From Mycolicibacterium tusciae JS617 (lineage in GTDB: Bacteria > Actinomycetota > Actinomycetes > Mycobacteriales > Mycobacteriaceae), in contig NZ_KI912270.1 of NCBI RefSeq assembly GCF_000243415.2, positions 3,968,001-4,032,000 on the forward strand: a stretch of DNA of 64,000 nt. Reading direction: 5' to 3'. Position numbers and translations under genes: made by a program. Positions 1 to 9,896 of the stretch are shown in pieces (positions within the stretch are counted from its first letter, which is position 1; each line of letters opens with the position of its first letter). The notes beneath the pieces were generated by a model. The model was not told where the DNA came from and made no database searches. It was given only the letters and a program-made list of their open reading frames with translations.

Positions 1-2
1 TC

Positions 3-781
3 GCCGGCGCCTCGGCAGGCATCGGAGAAGCCACCGCCATCGAACTTGCGGCGCGCGGCTTCCCGGTCGCACTCGGCGCCCGTCGCGTGGAGAAGCTCGA
101 CGACCTGGTAGGCAAGATCCGTGCCGAAGGTGGCGAGGCCGTAGGGTTCCATCTCGACGTCACCGACCCCAACTCGGTGAAGTCCTTCGTGGCCAATGCC
201 GTTGACGCGCTGGGCGATATCGAGGTGCTGGTCGCCGGCGCCGGTGACACCTACTTCGGCAAGCTGGCCGAGATCAGCACCGACGAGTTCGACTCGCAGC
301 TGCAGATCCATCTGGTCGGGGCCAACCGGCTGACGACCGCCGTGCTTCCAGGCATGCTCGAACGTCAACGCGGCGATCTGATCTTCGTAGGCTCCGAAGT
401 GGCGTTGCGGCAGCGCCCGCACATGGGCGCCTACGGCGCCGCCAAGGCCGCACTCGTCGCCATGGTCAACAACCTTCAAATGGAGCTCGAGGGCACCGGT
501 GTACGCGCCTCGATTGTGCATCCGGGACCGACCAAGACCAGCATGGGCTGGAGCCTGCCCGCCGACAAGATCGCTCCGGCACTTGAGGATTGGGCGAAGT
601 GGGGGCAGGCGCGGCACGACTACTTCCTGCGCGCCGCCGACCTCGCCCGCGCGATCACGTTCGTCGCCGAGACACCGCGCGGCGGATACATCGCCAACAT
701 GGAACTCCAGCCCGAAGCCCCCTTGACCAGCGCTCCGGCCGAGCGCCAGAAGCTGGTCTTGAACGAGGAGAACCTGAAGTC

Positions 782-785
<4 letters not shown>
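3..785 (+). CDS. Short-chain dehydrogenase/reductase, 5' end outside window (Rv0765c-like)
   Basis: A classical SDR (NAD(P)-dependent oxidoreductase) that enters the window already in frame. The first visible residues, AGASAGIG, are the glycine-rich Rossmann motif, so only about ten N-terminal residues are missing. The catalytic YGAAK (YxxxK) lies near nt 431-445. The stop overlaps the cyp51 start (ATGA), so the two are translationally coupled. In M. tuberculosis the equivalent gene sits just upstream of cyp51, which suggests a role with sterol or lipid oxidation. The substrate cannot be read from sequence. Confidence 0.9.
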
Positions 786-2367
<1,582 letters not shown>

Positions 2368-2369
2368 CA

Positions 2370-2909
2370 ATGGCGTCACGTGAACAACTCGACGACTGGG
2401 TAGCCCGCTGGCTCAAGGCGAACCAGGACTGCGAAAAGGCAGGTGACTGGAAGCCGCTCGCCGACTTCTACACCGACGACGCGACCTACGGCTGGAACAT
2501 CGGGCCGAAAGAGGACGTGATGTGTATCGGCCGCGACGAGATCCGTGACGTCGCCCTCGGTCTGGAGATGGAGGGCCTGGAGAACTGGGTCTACGAGTAT
2601 CAGAAGGTGCTCGTTGACGAGAAACAGAACGAGATAGTCGGCTTCTGGAAGCAGATCGTGAACAAGTCCGACGGCACGCAGGACGCGATTTACGGCATCG
2701 GCGGCAGCTGGTTCCGGCTGGACAGCAACCTACTGATCGAGTGGCAGCGCGACTTCTTCGATTTCGGACACGTCGCGTACATGTACGGCAAGCTCATCGA
2801 ATCCGGGGACCTCAGCGAGGGCATGCAGAGGCGCATCGAACGTGCTGTGGCCGGCGAGAAGCTCCCCGGCTACTATCCGCTCGGCAAGGCTCCAGCAAAG
2901 ATCTGGTAG
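2370..2909 (+). CDS. NTF2/SnoaL-like protein in the cyp51 operon (Rv0762c-like)
   Basis: 179-residue soluble protein starting at ATG 2370, two bases after the ferredoxin stop. The sequence (LKANQDCEKAGDWKPLADFY, then VMCIGRDEI and a C-terminal aromatic FFDFGHVAYMYG) has the look of the NTF2/SnoaL cone fold used by ketosteroid isomerases and polyketide cyclases. I see no confident catalytic residue, so the function is open: small-molecule isomerase, cyclase or binding protein. The position argues for a role with the CYP51 substrate. No signal peptide or membrane segment. Confidence 0.8.
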   Translation: MASREQLDDWVARWLKANQDCEKAGDWKPLADFYTDDATYGWNIGPKEDVMCIGRDEIRDVALGLEMEGLENWVYEYQKVLVDEKQNEIVGFWKQIVNKSDGTQDAIYGIGGSWFRLDSNLLIEWQRDFFDFGHVAYMYGKLIESGDLSEGMQRRIERAVAGEKLPGYYPLGKAPAKIW

Positions 2910-2916
2910 CTCCCGG

Positions 2917-2950
2917 CCAAGCGGTTGCTTGGGGGTGCGTGTGACGCACC
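2917..2950 (+). terminator. Two adjacent hairpins between the cyp51 block and adhB
   Basis: In the 93-nt gap after the NTF2-like gene there are two perfect inverted repeats in a row: CCAAGC-GGTT-GCTTGG (2917-2932) and GGTGCGT-GTG-ACGCACC (2934-2950). Neither has a T-tract. They could be a U-less terminator or attenuator, or operators. Placement just after a stop codon favours a transcript-end or processing role. Confidence 0.45.
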
Positions 2951-3002
2951 TAACTACTGGCTCTAGTCTGGCCACAACTGGCACTAACGGAAGGCACATC
3001 AG

Positions 3003-4133
3003 ATGAAGACAAAGGGCGCTCTCATCTACGAGTTCAACCAGCCGTGGTCGATCGAAGAGATCGAGATCGGCGACCCCGTCAAGGACGAAGTCAAGATCCA
3101 GATGGAAGCGTCGGGGATGTGCCACTCCGACCACCACCTAGTCACGGGCGATATCCCGATGGCCGGGTTCCCGGTGCTCGGCGGCCACGAGGGCGCAGGC
3201 ATCGTCACCGAGGTCGGTCCCGGCGTGGAGAACATCGCCCCCGGTGACCACGTGGTCCTGTCGTTCATCCCGTCATGCGGTGAATGTCCGACCTGTCAGA
3301 GCGGGCAGCGCAACCTGTGCGACCTGGGCGCCCTTCTGCTCTCCGGTACATCCGTGTCCGACGGCACGAACCGGGTGCACACCGCCGATGGGACGCCGGT
3401 CATCCCCATGACCCTGTTGGGCACCTTCAGCCCATACATGGTGGTGCACAAGAGCTCGGTGGTGAAGATCGATCCGACCATTCCGTTCGAGGTGGCCTGC
3501 CTCGTCGGCTGCGGCGTGACCACCGGCTACGGCTCGGCGACCCGCAGCGCAGACGTCCGACCCGGTGAGGACGTCGCGATCTTCGGCATCGGCGGCGTCG
3601 GCATGGGCGCGCTGCAGGGCGCGGTCAACGCCGGCGCGCGCAACATCTTCGCCATCGACCCGGTCGAGTGGAAGCGCGATCAGGCGCTCAAGTTCGGTGC
3701 CACCCATGTCTATCCCGACGTCTTCTCCGCAATGGCGGGGATCGCCGAGGTCACCGCGGGTGGTATGGCAAAGAAGACGATCATCACCGTCGGCGAGCTC
3801 AACGGCGCGGACATCGACAACTACCTCAACTGCACGTCGAAGGGCGGCACCTGCGTGGTAACCGCCGTCGCCAACATGGCCAACTCGGATGTGACGTTGA
3901 ACCTGGCGATGCTGACGCTGATGCAGAAGAACCTGCAGGGCACCATCTTCGGAGGCGGCAACCCGCACTACGACATCCCGCAGCTGCTGTCGATGTACAA
4001 GGCCGGCAAGCTCAACCTGGATGACATGGTCACCCGGCAGTACAAGCTGGAGCAGATCAACGACGGTTACCAGGACATGCTGCAGGGTCGCAACATTCGC
4101 GGCGTCATCCGCTACACCGACGCAGATCGCTAG
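3003..4133 (+). CDS. adhB: Zinc-dependent alcohol dehydrogenase (AdhB-like)
   Basis: 376-residue medium-chain dehydrogenase of the class III-like branch, matching Rv0761c in position. Catalytic zinc ligands appear as Cys40 and His62-Glu63 (GHEGAG). The structural-zinc cysteines are Cys92, 95, 98 and 106. The nucleotide-binding motif GIGGVGMG follows in the second domain. The start is ATG with GGAAGG about 8 nt upstream. It oxidises alcohols to aldehydes with NAD or another bound cofactor; the substrate may be a lipid or sterol alcohol given its neighbours. The KSI-like gene follows after 5 nt. Confidence 0.93.
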   Translation: MKTKGALIYEFNQPWSIEEIEIGDPVKDEVKIQMEASGMCHSDHHLVTGDIPMAGFPVLGGHEGAGIVTEVGPGVENIAPGDHVVLSFIPSCGECPTCQSGQRNLCDLGALLLSGTSVSDGTNRVHTADGTPVIPMTLLGTFSPYMVVHKSSVVKIDPTIPFEVACLVGCGVTTGYGSATRSADVRPGEDVAIFGIGGVGMGALQGAVNAGARNIFAIDPVEWKRDQALKFGATHVYPDVFSAMAGIAEVTAGGMAKKTIITVGELNGADIDNYLNCTSKGGTCVVTAVANMANSDVTLNLAMLTLMQKNLQGTIFGGGNPHYDIPQLLSMYKAGKLNLDDMVTRQYKLEQINDGYQDMLQGRNIRGVIRYTDADR

Positions 4134-4138
4134 TCGCG

Positions 4139-4585
4139 ATGTCCGACAGCACGGTTGAGACCGCAGAGAAGACACCGGTAGTCACCGCATCCGAGTCGTC
4201 GTGGCGGTGCGTGCAGTCCGGCGACAGGGACGGCTGGCTGGCGCTGATGGCCGAGGACGTTCTCGTCGAGGATCCGATCGGCGAGTCGGTCACCAACCCC
4301 GACGGCAACGGGATTCGGGGCAAAGAGGCAGTCGGCGCGTTCTACGACGCGAACATCGGTCCGAACCAGTTGACCGTCACCCGCGAGGCGACGTTTCCGT
4401 CCAGCTCGCCGAACGAAATCGCGTACATCCTCGTGCTGCGCACCCTGTTCCCGAACGGCTTCACCGCCACAGTGCGCGGCGTCTTCACCTACAAGGTGAA
4501 CGACGAGGGACTGATCACCAACCTGCGCGGCTACTGGAACATGGACGCAATGGAATTCGGGCAGGAGGAAGGCGGCGGCGATTAG
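4139..4585 (+). CDS. Ketosteroid isomerase-like (SnoaL) protein (Rv0760c-like)
   Basis: 148-residue NTF2-fold protein. DGWLALMAEDVLVEDPIGES and the following GKEAVGAFYD are typical of SnoaL/KSI proteins, and the closing strands include GYWNMDAMEF. From memory the M. tuberculosis counterpart binds steroids; isomerase activity here is only inferred. It starts 5 nt after adhB. Its stop codon (TAG 4583-4585) overlaps the start proposed for the next SDR, and its last codons contain the AGGAGG that probably serves as that gene's ribosome-binding site. Confidence 0.88.
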   Translation: MSDSTVETAEKTPVVTASESSWRCVQSGDRDGWLALMAEDVLVEDPIGESVTNPDGNGIRGKEAVGAFYDANIGPNQLTVTREATFPSSSPNEIAYILVLRTLFPNGFTATVRGVFTYKVNDEGLITNLRGYWNMDAMEFGQEEGGGD

Positions 4586-5435
4586 CCGTCACCTGGCCGG
4601 AAAAGGCGCCGTCGTCGTCGGCGGCACCCGCGGTATCGGACTCGCGGTGGCCGAACTGCTCGCCGAACAGGGCGCCGGTGTCGTGCTCAACGGGCGCGAC
4701 ACCGATGCCGCGAAGCAGGCCGCCGAAGCGATACCCGCAGCACTCGCCCATGCCGGTTCACCTTCGGACCCCGAGGTCGCCGACGCTCTGATCGACAAGT
4801 GCATCAACGAGTTCGGCCGGATCGACATCCTGGTCAACTGCGCGGGCACGCCGGGACTGGCCAGCGAGTCGATCCTCACGGTCACCAGCAAGCTGTTTCA
4901 CGAACTGATCGACGCACACCTGATGACCACATTCGAGACGTGCCGAGCGGCGGCGCCGAAGATGGTGGAACAGGGCGGTGGCTCGATCATCAACACCAGT
5001 TCGTTCGCCTATCTCGGCGACTATGGGGGCACCGGCTATCCGGCGGGAAAGGGCGGGGTCAACGGACTGACCATGGCGATCGCCGCGGAACTCAAGGAAC
5101 ACGGCGTGCGGGCGAACGTGGTGTGCCCGGGCGCGAAGACGCGGCTGTCGACGGGCTCGGAGTACGAAGACCACATCGCCGAGTTGAATCGGCGCGGGCT
5201 GCTTGACGACGCCAGTGCGCAGATGGCGCTGGACGCGCCCCCAGCGGCGTACGCCGCTCCGGCCTACGCCTACCTCGCCGGCGATCTCGCCAAGGATGTG
5301 ACGGGCCAGATCTTCATTGCCGCAGGCGGTTTCGTCGGCCGCTTCGACCGTCAGACGCCTGCCATCATCGGCTATCGCGACCACGCCGACTCCCCGCCGT
5401 GGACCGTCGAGGAACTGGGCGATCTCATCTGCTGA
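4581..5435 (+). CDS. Short-chain dehydrogenase/reductase with apparent ATT start
   Basis: SDR of about 284 residues. The Rossmann motif GGTRGIG is encoded at 4620-4640 and the catalytic YPAGK near 5036-5050. The first ATG or GTG in frame is GTG 4647, which lies after the glycine motif and would remove the cofactor site, so the true start must be upstream. No ATG, GTG or TTG occurs there. ATT 4581 sits 12 nt after a perfect AGGAGG (4563-4568) and overlaps the upstream stop, so it is the best start; CTG 4593 is an alternative. NAD(P)-dependent oxidoreductase, substrate unknown, last oxidoreductase of the operon. Confidence 0.8.
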   Translation: MSRHLAGKGAVVVGGTRGIGLAVAELLAEQGAGVVLNGRDTDAAKQAAEAIPAALAHAGSPSDPEVADALIDKCINEFGRIDILVNCAGTPGLASESILTVTSKLFHELIDAHLMTTFETCRAAAPKMVEQGGGSIINTSSFAYLGDYGGTGYPAGKGGVNGLTMAIAAELKEHGVRANVVCPGAKTRLSTGSEYEDHIAELNRRGLLDDASAQMALDAPPAAYAAPAYAYLAGDLAKDVTGQIFIAAGGFVGRFDRQTPAIIGYRDHADSPPWTVEELGDLIC

Positions 5436-5457
5436 GCGCCCCCGTAAGCTCGAGGCC

Positions 5458-5862
5458 ATGGCAAGCGTGTTCACCAAGATCATCAACGGCGAGCTGCCCG
5501 GTCGGTTCGTCTACGAAGACGACGAGATCGTGTCATTCCTGTCGATCGCGCCCATCACCGTCGGCCACGCACTGGTGGTCCCGCGGGCCGAGATCGACAA
5601 CTGGCAGAACGTCGAGCCCGCCGTGTTCGGCCGGGTGATGGAGGTGTCACAGTTGATCGGCAAGGCCGTCGTCAGGGCTTTCTCCGCCGTGCGCGCGGGC
5701 GTCATCATCGCCGGGCTGGAGGTTCCGCACCTTCACGTCCACGTCTTCCCGACGAACAACCTCGCGGACTTCGGTTTCGCGAACGCCGATCAGAACCCGT
5801 CAGCCCAATCGCTCGACGACGCGCAGGCCAAGATCAAGGCCGCGCTGGCCGAATTGCGTTGA
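5458..5862 (+). CDS. HIT-family hydrolase (Rv0759c-like)
   Basis: 134-residue histidine-triad protein. HLHVHVFP places the triad at His91, His93 and His95, and the N-terminal half has the usual [10 protein letters not shown] and ALVVPR segments. HIT proteins hydrolyse nucleoside phosphoramidates, dinucleoside polyphosphates or related nucleotide conjugates; the exact substrate cannot be assigned. I used ATG 5458, because longer readings run back through the SDR gene. It is 22 nt after the SDR and ends 3 nt from the convergent phoR stop. Confidence 0.93.
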   Translation: MASVFTKIINGELPGRFVYEDDEIVSFLSIAPITVGHALVVPRAEIDNWQNVEPAVFGRVMEVSQLIGKAVVRAFSAVRAGVIIAGLEVPHLHVHVFPTNNLADFGFANADQNPSAQSLDDAQAKIKAALAELR

Positions 5863-5865
5863 CTG

Positions 5866-7299
5866 TCAACCGACGTGGGCGGGCACGTCCGCGATCCGGG
5901 GCAGCTCGACCCTGAACCGGCAACCTTGTCCAGGGGCGGTGGTGACGCTGACCGTGCCACCGTGCGCGTACACCAGCGAATCGACGATCGACAGTCCGAG
6001 GCCGGTACCGCCACTGGCCCGCGCACGCGACGAATCGGCTCGGTAGAACCGCTCGAAGACTCGGTGGGCGTCCTCGGTGTCCATCCCCGGGCCCTTGTCG
6101 CACACCTCGATCACCGCGGTGCCGTCGTCCGTCCCCACCCGCACCGTGACGTCCGCGGTATCGGGTGTGTGCTGCAGCGCATTGGTCATGAGATTGGAGA
6201 GCACCTGCCGGAGCCGCGGTTCGTCGCCGAGCACCTCAGGGGTTCCCGGCCCGTCGAACACCTCCATCGTGATGGTGCGTTTCGGTGCGATCGAGCGCGC
6301 GTCGTGCACGGCGTCACTGGCCAGCACCAATAGGTCGACCCTGCGCCGATCCAACGGACGTTGGGCGTCGAGCCGGGCTAGCAGCAGCAGATCCTCGACG
6401 AGCAGACCCATCCGGCTCGATTCGCTCTCGATGCGGCTCATCAACATCTCGACGTCCTTGGCGGCGCCCTGGCGGTACAACTCGGCGAAGCCGCGAATGG
6501 TCGTCAATGGTGTGCGCAGTTCGTGGCTGGCGTCGGTGATGAACCGGCGCATCCGCTCCTCGGACCCGCGCGCCTTCTCCGCGGATGACTCCGATGCCGC
6601 CATCGCACTTTGGATCTGTGCGAGCATCCCGTTGAGCGCCAACGAGAGTCGACCGACCTCGGTGCGAGGATCACGCGTCGGGACACGACGGTCGAGCTGA
6701 CCCGCCGCGATTGCCGCCGCCGTCTGTTCGACCTCGGACAGCGGGCGCAGGCTTCGGTGGACCACGGCGAAGCTGGCCACACCCAGCACTAACAACACCG
6801 CCAACCCGATGCCGAGTTGGGCGTAGGTCAGTGCCCGCACCGTCGTCTGCACGTCGGACAAGTCGATGGCCACGGTGGTCAGCTCACCCTGCGGACCGCG
6901 TACCGTCATCGCGCGCCATTCGATGCCCGAGTCGCCGACCGAGCCGATGGTGACCGGGACGGGTCCCACATCGTTGTCTTCGGGTAGCGCCGGTTCGGCG
7001 TCGCGGTCGTTGACCGCCATCCAGACGTTGCCGTCGGGATCGATGCCCCGCACGTAGAAATTCGACGGCGGGCGAGCGGGGTTGGGTCCCTCCATCGGCT
7101 GCGCAGGCACGTGGCGCGGAGCTTGAGCCCAGCTGCGCGAGGCGTCGAGCAATTCCTGGTCCACGCGATTGCTAAGGCTGTGCCGCAGGATCGAGGTGAC
7201 CGCGACATCGGCCGCGAGCAGACCACATGCCACCAACACGAGCGTGGCGGCCACGAGCCCGACCCGCAGCGGGATGCCGCGTCCGCTCAGTGTGCCCAC
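5866..7299 (-). CDS. phoR: Sensor histidine kinase PhoR
   Basis: 477-residue membrane sensor kinase, GTG start. Transmembrane segments at about 11-36 and 159-181 enclose a periplasmic sensor domain. A HAMP region follows, then the H-box FITDASHELRTPL with His259 as phosphoacceptor, the N-box NLMTNALQHTP and the glycine boxes DKGPGMD and GGTGLGLSIV. It phosphorylates PhoP; in M. tuberculosis the pair controls pH response, complex lipids and ESX-1 output. It lies 43 nt after phoP on the same strand and converges on the HIT gene. Confidence 0.97.
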   Translation of the reverse strand: MGTLSGRGIPLRVGLVAATLVLVACGLLAADVAVTSILRHSLSNRVDQELLDASRSWAQAPRHVPAQPMEGPNPARPPSNFYVRGIDPDGNVWMAVNDRDAEPALPEDNDVGPVPVTIGSVGDSGIEWRAMTVRGPQGELTTVAIDLSDVQTTVRALTYAQLGIGLAVLLVLGVASFAVVHRSLRPLSEVEQTAAAIAAGQLDRRVPTRDPRTEVGRLSLALNGMLAQIQSAMAASESSAEKARGSEERMRRFITDASHELRTPLTTIRGFAELYRQGAAKDVEMLMSRIESESSRMGLLVEDLLLLARLDAQRPLDRRRVDLLVLASDAVHDARSIAPKRTITMEVFDGPGTPEVLGDEPRLRQVLSNLMTNALQHTPDTADVTVRVGTDDGTAVIEVCDKGPGMDTEDAHRVFERFYRADSSRARASGGTGLGLSIVDSLVYAHGGTVSVTTAPGQGCRFRVELPRIADVPAHVG

Positions 7300-7342
7300 A
7301 CCCCCATTGTTGCGGTCTGCGGTCCGCTGGCTAGCGGAGCAC

Positions 7343-8065
7343 TCACCGCGGCTCGCGCAGGACGTAGCCGACGCCGCGCAGGGTATGCAGCAGACGCTGC
7401 TCGCCCGTGTCGATCTTGCGGCGAAGGTACGAAACGTAGGACTCGACGACGTTGACGTCGCCGCCGAAGTCGTAACGCCACACGTGATCGAGGATCTTCG
7501 GCTTCGACAGCACCGTGCCCGCGTTGATGATGAAGTACCGCAGCAGCGTGAACTCCGTCGGCGAGAGGGCCACCGGCTCGCCGGCCTTCCACACCTCGTG
7601 GGTGTCTTCGTCGAGCTCGATGTCGGCGAAGGTCAGCCGGGAACTGCGGCTTTCCTCGACCGCACCGCGACCCGAGCGCCGCAGGATCACCCGCAGCCGA
7701 GCGACCACCTCTTCGAGGCTGAACGGCTTGGTGACGTAGTCATCGCCACCGAGCGTGAGTCCGGCGATCTTGTCCTGCAGCGAGTCGCGGGCCGTGAGAA
7801 ACAGCGCAGGAGCGTCGATGCCGTCGGCCCGCAGCCGGCGCAGCACCCCGAAGCCGTCCATTCCCGGCATCATCACGTCGAGGATCACCGCGTCCGGCTT
7901 CACCTCGCGCGCTTTGTCCAGAGCGGCGGACCCGTTGGACGCCGTGTAGACCTCGAATCCCTGGAACTTCAGACTCACCGAAAGAAGCTCGACGATGTTC
8001 GTTTCGTCGTCCACGACAAGGACCGTGGCTTCCGGTGTGTTCTCTGGTGCAGCAACCGTCGCCAT
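7343..8065 (-). CDS. phoP: Response regulator PhoP
   Basis: 240-residue OmpR/PhoB-type regulator. Receiver domain with acidic pair Asp19-Asp20, phosphoacceptor Asp63 (ILDVMMPG) and DDYVTKPF containing the conserved lysine. The C-terminal winged helix includes LSPTEFTLLRYF and HVWRYDFGG and ends GVGYVLREPR, almost identical to M. tuberculosis PhoP. ATG 8065 gives a normal N-terminus; the open frame continues upstream but would run through the promoter. The three direct repeats at 8099-8127 point to autoregulation. Confidence 0.97.
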   Translation of the reverse strand: MATVAAPENTPEATVLVVDDETNIVELLSVSLKFQGFEVYTASNGSAALDKAREVKPDAVILDVMMPGMDGFGVLRRLRADGIDAPALFLTARDSLQDKIAGLTLGGDDYVTKPFSLEEVVARLRVILRRSGRGAVEESRSSRLTFADIELDEDTHEVWKAGEPVALSPTEFTLLRYFIINAGTVLSKPKILDHVWRYDFGGDVNVVESYVSYLRRKIDTGEQRLLHTLRGVGYVLREPR

Positions 8066-8098
8066 CTCGCTACTGTCCACCCGTTGGCTTGCAATGAT

Positions 8099-8127
8099 GC
8101 TGTCCGATAGCTGTGTACTTCCTGTGA
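8099..8127 (-). promoter_or_regulatory. PhoP box: three direct repeats upstream of phoP
   Basis: Read on the minus strand: TCACAGG (8121-8127), AAGT, ACACAGC (8110-8116), TATC, GGACAGC (8099-8105). Three heptamers are spaced by exactly 4 nt (11-bp period). The PhoP consensus is TCACAGC-N4-TCACAGC, so the copies have 6, 6 and 5 of 7 matches. The array is 34-62 nt upstream of the phoP start and lies between phoP and the divergent gene at 8160, so it may serve both. Confidence 0.8.
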
Positions 8128-8159
8128 GTTTTGGTTTGCGGGGTCCATAGACTGGGGAA

Positions 8160-8990
8160 ATGAACCTTCCGAAAGCCATAACCGACCTGGCCACAGCACC
8201 GGTACGGGTCGGACTGGCAATGGCAGACGCGGGGCTTTCGATGGCCACCGGCGCGCTGGGCATCGCGCAGCGGAGCCTCGGCGAGACGGGTACAGACACC
8301 GGCGGTTCGGCGTCATTCGCCCACATGCTGGGTCTCGACGACGCCGTCGAACGGGCCAATCGCCTGGCCAGGCTGATGGACGACGACGCACCCCTTGGCA
8401 GAGCGCTGGCGCCCAACGGTCCGCTCGACCGGCTGCTTCGCCCCGGTGGAGTGATCGATCAGGTGACCACCGAGGGTGGGCTGCTGGACCGATTGACCGC
8501 GGAGAACGGCGCCGTCTCCCGGGCGCTCGCGCCCGGCGGGATCGTCGACCAGGTGACTGCTGAAGGCGGGTTGCTGGACCGGATGACCACCGACGACGGC
8601 GCGATATCGCGGGTCATCGCGCCGGGCGGACTGGCCGATCAGCTGCTGGCCAACGACGGCCTGATCGAGCGGGTGCTGCGCGAGGACGGGGTGGCCGACA
8701 AGCTGCTGGCCGAGGGCGGGCTGCTCGACACCCTGACCGACGAGAACGGGCCGCTACTCAAACTGGCGGACGTCGCGGACACGTTGAACCGGTTGACACC
8801 GGGGCTGGAGGCGTTGGCACCGACGATCGATGCGCTGCACGACGCCGTCATCACCTTGAGCCAGGTGGTCAACCCACTGAGCAATATCGCCGACCGGATT
8901 CCGCTGCCGGGCAGGCGGCCGAGAGCGCGAACCAGGGCGGCGACGTCGCGGACGGTGACGTCGCAGCGGATCATCGACGCCGACGAGTGA
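8160..8990 (+). CDS. Decapeptide-repeat protein of unknown function (Rv0756c-like)
   Basis: 276 residues, ATG after GGGGAA. From about residue 87 to 196 it is built of roughly eleven 10-residue units beginning GxLD or GxVD, for example GPLDRLLRPG, GVIDQVTTEG, GLLDRLTAEN, GAVSRALAPG. The glycine register and hydrophobic spacing suggest a regular solenoid or a run of short amphipathic segments. The N-terminus resembles an amphipathic helix (ITDLATAPVRVGLAMADAGL) and the C-terminus is basic. No enzyme motif. The position matches Rv0756c, beside PhoPR. Its upstream gap contains the PhoP box, so PhoP control is plausible. Confidence 0.85.
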   Translation: MNLPKAITDLATAPVRVGLAMADAGLSMATGALGIAQRSLGETGTDTGGSASFAHMLGLDDAVERANRLARLMDDDAPLGRALAPNGPLDRLLRPGGVIDQVTTEGGLLDRLTAENGAVSRALAPGGIVDQVTAEGGLLDRMTTDDGAISRVIAPGGLADQLLANDGLIERVLREDGVADKLLAEGGLLDTLTDENGPLLKLADVADTLNRLTPGLEALAPTIDALHDAVITLSQVVNPLSNIADRIPLPGRRPRARTRAATSRTVTSQRIIDADE

Positions 8991-8992
8991 CG

Positions 8993-9319
8993 TCAGCTCT
9001 CGGCTTCTAAAGCCGCGACCCGGGCGGCGACGTCATCGGCCGCCGGAGGTTCGCCGCCGGATTGCCACTGCTGCAGCAGCAGGACGACCGCACCTCGCAG
9101 CATGCGCACGTACTCGTCGACATCGCCGCCACTGTAGGACTCGATGCGGCCCGCGACCTCCGGCACCATCGGCTTGATCGCGGTGGCGATGGACAGGCCC
9201 ATGGTGGCCTCGGTACTGGCGCTCTGGTCGAGGAGGGTCAACAGCTTCTCGACCTCCTCCCGGGACAGCCCCGGGTAGACGTACTTGAAGTCGCTGAGCA
9301 GATCGTCTTTGACACTCAC
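8993..9319 (-). CDS. Small conserved protein of unknown function
   Basis: 108 residues, acidic, no signal peptide. MSVKDDLLSDFKYVYPGL is followed by a helical REEVEKLLTLLDQ region, the segment SGGDVDEYVRMLRGAVVLLLQQW, and an Ala-rich acidic tail. It converges with the repeat protein (3-nt gap) and its 5' end faces the tRNA. I do not recognise a family. Codon use looks like its neighbours and the frame is open throughout, so it is probably real. Confidence 0.65.
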   Translation of the reverse strand: MSVKDDLLSDFKYVYPGLSREEVEKLLTLLDQSASTEATMGLSIATAIKPMVPEVAGRIESYSGGDVDEYVRMLRGAVVLLLQQWQSGGEPPAADDVAARVAALEAES

Positions 9320-9368
9320 ACCGCCGCGAGTTCCCCGGAAACACGACCCGATAAACTCAGGCCCGCAG

Positions 9369-9443
9369 GCCCCCTTAGCTCAGTGGTAGAGCATTCGTCT
9401 TGTAAACGAAAGGCCATCGGTTCAATCCCGATAGGGGGCTCCA
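9369..9443 (+). tRNA. tRNA-Thr (anticodon TGT)
   Basis: Cloverleaf read directly. Acceptor GCCCCCT (9369-9375) pairs with AGGGGGC (9433-9439). Anticodon stem TTCGT (9394-9398) and ACGAA (9406-9410) enclose loop CTTGTAA with anticodon TGT at 9401-9403. The T-arm carries GGTTCAATCCC, and CCA is encoded at 9441-9443. It reads threonine ACA codons. Confidence 0.97.
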
Positions 9444-9491
9444 GTGTCCGACGGCGGCAGCCTTGTCGGTAGCGAGTCGTAGCTTCCGATC

Positions 9492-9896
9492 ATGAGGCAA
9501 TGCCGCGCCTGTGGTTCAGCACTCTCGAAGCGTAGTCAAAAGGTCTACTGCGGTAACGCGTGTCAGGCGTCGGCCCGCCGCGATGCCAGCACGAAACTCT
9601 GGCTCGAATCGGGCGAGGCGTGGATTGACGGCCGCCGCAATCACTACATCCGGGAGTACCTCGCCGACGCGCAGTCTCGCTGCTGCGCGATCTGCGGCGG
9701 TGCCAGCGTGTGGCTGGACCTGCCTCTCGCATTGGTGATGGACCACATCGACGGGGACCCGACCAACAATCGACGGGAAAACCTGCGGCTGATTTGTCCG
9801 AACTGCGACTCACAGCTGGCGACGTACAAGAGCCGCAATCGCGGCAAGGGGCGCCACTACCGCCGACAGCGATACGCCGACGGGCAGTCGCACTAG
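9492..9896 (+). CDS. HNH endonuclease-like protein
   Basis: 134 residues. An N-terminal zinc-ribbon-like segment (CRACGSALSKRSQKVYCGNACQ cysteines at residues 4, 7, 19 and 23) is followed by CCAICGG, the HNH core DHIDGDPTNNRRENLRLICP and NCDSQ. This is the small Cys-rich HNH type common in phages and mobile DNA; it would nick or cut DNA with a metal-bound histidine. It sits 49 nt after tRNA-Thr, a typical integration target, but I see no integrase. It overlaps the convergent cupin gene by 4 nt. Confidence 0.85.
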   Translation: MRQCRACGSALSKRSQKVYCGNACQASARRDASTKLWLESGEAWIDGRRNHYIREYLADAQSRCCAICGGASVWLDLPLALVMDHIDGDPTNNRRENLRLICPNCDSQLATYKSRNRGKGRHYRRQRYADGQSH

